Positions 2,767-5,408 of a stretch of DNA of 5,408 bases are shown here, one piece after another. The position numbers and the translations under genes were made by a program. Under the pieces are notes generated by a model, which did no database searches, had not been told where the DNA came from, and saw nothing but the letters and a program-made list of their open reading frames with translations. The first letter of the stretch is position 1; every line of letters starts with the position of its first letter. The DNA is taken from positions 1 through 5,408 of the forward strand of contig USCJ01000108.1 in the NCBI GenBank assembly GCA_900553215.1. The letters are read 5' to 3'. This stretch comes from an uncultured Collinsella sp. (GTDB lineage Bacteria; Actinomycetota; Coriobacteriia; Coriobacteriales; Coriobacteriaceae).

Positions 2767-5408
2767 GTGACCTACGCATACACTGCCACTGAGCGCAAGC
2801 GCGTCAGCTTCGGGAAAATCCCGGAGGCCATGGAGCTCCCCAACCTTATCTCTGTTCAAAGGGAATCCTTTGAGCGTTTTAAGGACGAGGGTCTTCGTGA
2901 GGCGTTCAAGGAATCCAGCCCCATCCAGAGCCAGAACCATGTTCTCGAGGTTACCTTCGGCGAGCATCAGTTCGGCGACCCCGCGCACACCGTCGAGGAG
3001 TGCCGCGAGAAGGACATGACCTATCAGGCCCCGCTTCTGACCGACGTTCGTCTCACCAACAAGGAGACCGGCGAGATCAAGGAGCAGCTCGTCTTTATGG
3101 GCGACTTCCCCATGATGACCGATCAGGGCACCTTCATCATCAACGGTACCGAGCGTATCGTCGTCTCGCAGCTCGTCCGCTCCCCGGGCGTGTACTACAG
3201 CTCCGAGATGGATTCGGGCAAGCAGATCTACAAGGCCCAGATCATCCCGTCCCGCGGTGCCTGGCTTGAGTTTGAGGTCGACAAGCGCGACCAGCTCATG
3301 GTCTCCATCGACCGTAAGCGCAAGCAGAGCGCCACGATGTTCCTGCGCGCCCTTGGCATCGCCGTCACCAACGATGACATCATCGAGCTGCTCGGCAACT
3401 CCGATGTGATCAAGCGCACCCTGGAGCGCGACACCGCCCTCACCCGCGAGGACGCCCTCATCGAGATCTACCGTCGTCTGCGCCCGGGCGAGCCTCCCAC
3501 CGTGGACGCTTCCCGCAGCCTGCTCGAGGGTCTGCTCTTCAACCCGCAGCGCTACGACCTGGCCCGCGTCGGTCGTTACAAGGTCAACAAGAAGCTCAAC
3601 CTCACCACCGAGGAAGAGGTCACGGTGCTCACCGACGAGGATATCGTCGCGACGCTGTGCTACCTCCTGTCCCTCGCTGCCGGCGAGCAGGGCTTCAAGG
3701 TCGACGACATCGACCACTTCGGCAACCGCCGTATCCGCACCGTCGGCGAGCTCGTCGCCAACCAGTTCCGTATCGGCATGAGCCGTATGGAGCGCGTCGT
3801 CCGTGAGCGCATGAGCTCCCAGGACATCGACGAGATCACCCCGCAGTCGCTCATCAACATCCGCCCGATCGTGGCCTCCATCAAGGAGTTCTTCGGTTCC
3901 TCGCAGCTCTCGCAGTTCATGGACCAGGCGAACCCCCTGACCGGTCTGACCCACAAGCGCCGTCTGTCCGCACTCGGCCCTGGCGGTCTTGCCGGCCACA
4001 AGTCGGGTTCCAGCCGCCGTACCAACGTGCCGACGGCCGTCCGCGACGTTCACAACTCGCACTACAGCCGCATGTGCCCGATCGAGACCCCCGAAGGCCC
4101 CAACATCGGCCTGATCGGCTCGCTCGCCCTCTACGCCCGCGTCAACGAGTATGGCTTCATCGAGGCCCCGTTCCGTCGTGTCGAGAACGGCGTTGCCACC
4201 GATCAGATTGACTGGATGACCGCTGACGAGGAAGAGAAGCACGTCATCGCGCCGGCCAACACGCCGCTCGATCCCAAGACCAACGAGTTCATCACGACCG
4301 ATGCCGAGGGCAAGATCGTCCGTCCGCACACCGTGATCGCCCGTACCCGCGACTTCGACGGCTCCTTCGGCGCTCCCGCCGACGTGCCCGTCGAGGACGT
4401 CGACTACATGGACGTCTCGCCGCGTCAGATGCTCTCCGTCGCAGCCACGCTGATCCCGTTCCTTGAGCACGACGACGCTAACCGCGCGCTCATGGGTTCG
4501 AACATGCAGCGCCAGGCAGTGCCGCTGCTGCGTCCGAACGCTCCGCTCGTTGGTACCGGCATCGAACACCGCATCGCGGTCGACTCAGGCGAGATCCTCG
4601 TTACGCAGAATGCGGGCGTTGTCGACTACGTCGATGGCCAGACCATCATCGTCGAGCGCGAAGATGGCGAATACGATGAATACCTCGTGCCTAAGTTCCA
4701 GCGCTCCAACCAGAGCGGTTGCATGAATCACAAGCCCATCGTGAAGAAGGGCGACCGCGTTGAAGTTGGCGACGTTTTGGCTGATGGCCCCTCCTGCGAT
4801 GGCGCAGAGCTTTCGCTCGGCCAGAACCTCATGGTCGCTTACATGCCATGGGAAGGCTTCAACTACGAGGACGCTATCATCATCTCCGAGCGCGTGGTCG
4901 CAGAAGACCTGCTCACCTCTATTCACATCTCCGAATACGAGGTCGACGCACGCGATACCAAGCTCGGCCCTGAGGAGATCACCCGCGAGACCCCGAACAT
5001 CTCCGAAGATATGATCTCCGATCTCGACGCGGATGGCATCATCCGTATCGGCGCTGAAGTGAACCCGGGCGATGTGCTCGTCGGCAAGGTCACGCCGAAG
5101 GGCGAGACCGAGCTCACCGCTGAAGAGCGCCTCCTGCGCGCGATCTTTGGTGAGAAGGCACGTGAAGTGCGCGATACCTCGCTCAAGGTTCCTCATGGTG
5201 CAGGCGGTCGCGTGATCAACGTGGTCCGTTCTTCGCGTCTTGATGGCGATGAACTGGCACCAGGCGTCAACGAGCTCGTGCGCGTGTTCGTTGCTCAGAA
5301 GCGTAAGATCCAGCAGGGCGACAAGCTTTCTGGTCGTCATGGTAACAAGGGTGTTATCTCTCGCATCCTGCCGGTCGAGGACATGCCGTATCTTGCTGAC
5401 GGTACTCC
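2767..5408 (+). CDS. rpoB: DNA-directed RNA polymerase subunit beta (3' end outside window)
   Basis: This is the N-terminal 880 codons of the beta subunit, which forms one pincer of RNA polymerase and half of its active site; full proteins of this type have about 1150-1200 residues. GTG 2767 is the start: AAGGAGG (2751-2757) lies 9 nt upstream and the product begins [20 protein letters not shown]. Visible landmarks include [30 protein letters not shown], the rifampicin region (378-403), [13 protein letters not shown] (437-449), [20 protein letters not shown] (567-586), NYEDA with acidic E701/D702 (E. coli E813/D814), and active-site K853 and K861 (E. coli K1065/K1073). Rifampicin-contact residues Q383, D386, H396, R399 and S401 are all wild type, which predicts sensitivity. 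Oddities: residues 409-424 replace the conserved fork loop 2 with an unrelated sequence 8 residues longer, and synonymous codon choice shifts near 4560. rpoC is expected downstream. Confidence 0.98.
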   Translation, partial: MTYAYTATERKRVSFGKIPEAMELPNLISVQRESFERFKDEGLREAFKESSPIQSQNHVLEVTFGEHQFGDPAHTVEECREKDMTYQAPLLTDVRLTNKETGEIKEQLVFMGDFPMMTDQGTFIINGTERIVVSQLVRSPGVYYSSEMDSGKQIYKAQIIPSRGAWLEFEVDKRDQLMVSIDRKRKQSATMFLRALGIAVTNDDIIELLGNSDVIKRTLERDTALTREDALIEIYRRLRPGEPPTVDASRSLLEGLLFNPQRYDLARVGRYKVNKKLNLTTEEEVTVLTDEDIVATLCYLLSLAAGEQGFKVDDIDHFGNRRIRTVGELVANQFRIGMSRMERVVRERMSSQDIDEITPQSLINIRPIVASIKEFFGSSQLSQFMDQANPLTGLTHKRRLSALGPGGLAGHKSGSSRRTNVPTAVRDVHNSHYSRMCPIETPEGPNIGLIGSLALYARVNEYGFIEAPFRRVENGVATDQIDWMTADEEEKHVIAPANTPLDPKTNEFITTDAEGKIVRPHTVIARTRDFDGSFGAPADVPVEDVDYMDVSPRQMLSVAATLIPFLEHDDANRALMGSNMQRQAVPLLRPNAPLVGTGIEHRIAVDSGEILVTQNAGVVDYVDGQTIIVEREDGEYDEYLVPKFQRSNQSGCMNHKPIVKKGDRVEVGDVLADGPSCDGAELSLGQNLMVAYMPWEGFNYEDAIIISERVVAEDLLTSIHISEYEVDARDTKLGPEEITRETPNISEDMISDLDADGIIRIGAEVNPGDVLVGKVTPKGETELTAEERLLRAIFGEKAREVRDTSLKVPHGAGGRVINVVRSSRLDGDELAPGVNELVRVFVAQKRKIQQGDKLSGRHGNKGVISRILPVEDMPYLADGT

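Noticed and set aside
2695..4569. A 624-codon open frame on the minus strand opposite rpoB
   Set aside because: It lies entirely antisense to clearly coding rpoB. Its length reflects strong codon bias in rpoB, which avoids the codons that would create stops in that antisense frame. The product is low-complexity, rich in Leu/Val/Asp/Glu/Arg, and unrecognisable.
4585..5340. A 251-codon minus-strand open frame opposite the later part of rpoB
   Set aside because: Another antisense shadow of rpoB. It is separated from the previous one only by the rare TCA codon at 4585, and no start context or family resemblance is visible.
1..5408. CRISPR array, insertion sequence, tRNA or rRNA
   Set aside because: No regularly spaced repeats, transposase-like product, terminal inverted repeats, or tRNA/rRNA signature sequences were seen.

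Overview
The window is an ordinary, essential part of a high-GC bacterial chromosome: ribosomal stalk genes rplJ (L10) and rplL (L7/L12), then galU (UTP-glucose-1-phosphate uridylyltransferase), then the first 880 codons of rpoB (RNA polymerase beta), which runs off the right edge. All four genes are on the + strand. GC-rich third positions, AAAGGA/AGGAGG ribosome binding sites and a RpoB start that resembles Firmicutes and Coriobacteriia more than Mycobacterium suggest an actinobacterium of class Coriobacteriia, possibly Collinsella-like. That placement is inference from general resemblance, not from a search.

Layout. Positions 1-252 hold a sigma70-type promoter (TTGACC-N17-CATAAT), an L10-leader autoregulatory RNA and a strong intrinsic terminator acting as attenuator in front of rplJ. 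rplJ and rplL are separated by 102 nt that fold into three consecutive hairpins. A very strong terminator closes the rplJL unit at about 1320. Positions 1323-1569 are the galU control region: two similar palindromes about two helical turns apart, a promoter, and a leader with two hairpins. galU ends in its own terminator at 2532. Positions 2533-2766 are the rpoB control region, with an SOS-box-like palindrome inside a larger inverted repeat, an extended -10 promoter candidate and a small leader hairpin. rpoB starts with GTG at 2767.

How it works together. L10 and L7/L12 build the ribosomal stalk that recruits translation GTPases. Excess L10-L7/L12 complex should bind the leader RNA and cause premature termination. 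In most bacteria rplJL reads through into rpoBC; here a separately promoted and terminated galU sits between them, so rpoB appears to be uncoupled from the stalk operon.

Most notable. No new multi-gene system is visible. The strongest anomaly is in RpoB: right after a normal rifampicin-region sequence, the near-invariant fork-loop-2 segment (TRERAGFE in E. coli) is replaced by an unrelated 16-residue sequence, 8 residues longer, with the frame intact. A second anomaly is a synonymous-codon shift inside rpoB near 4560, which may mark a recombination or assembly boundary.
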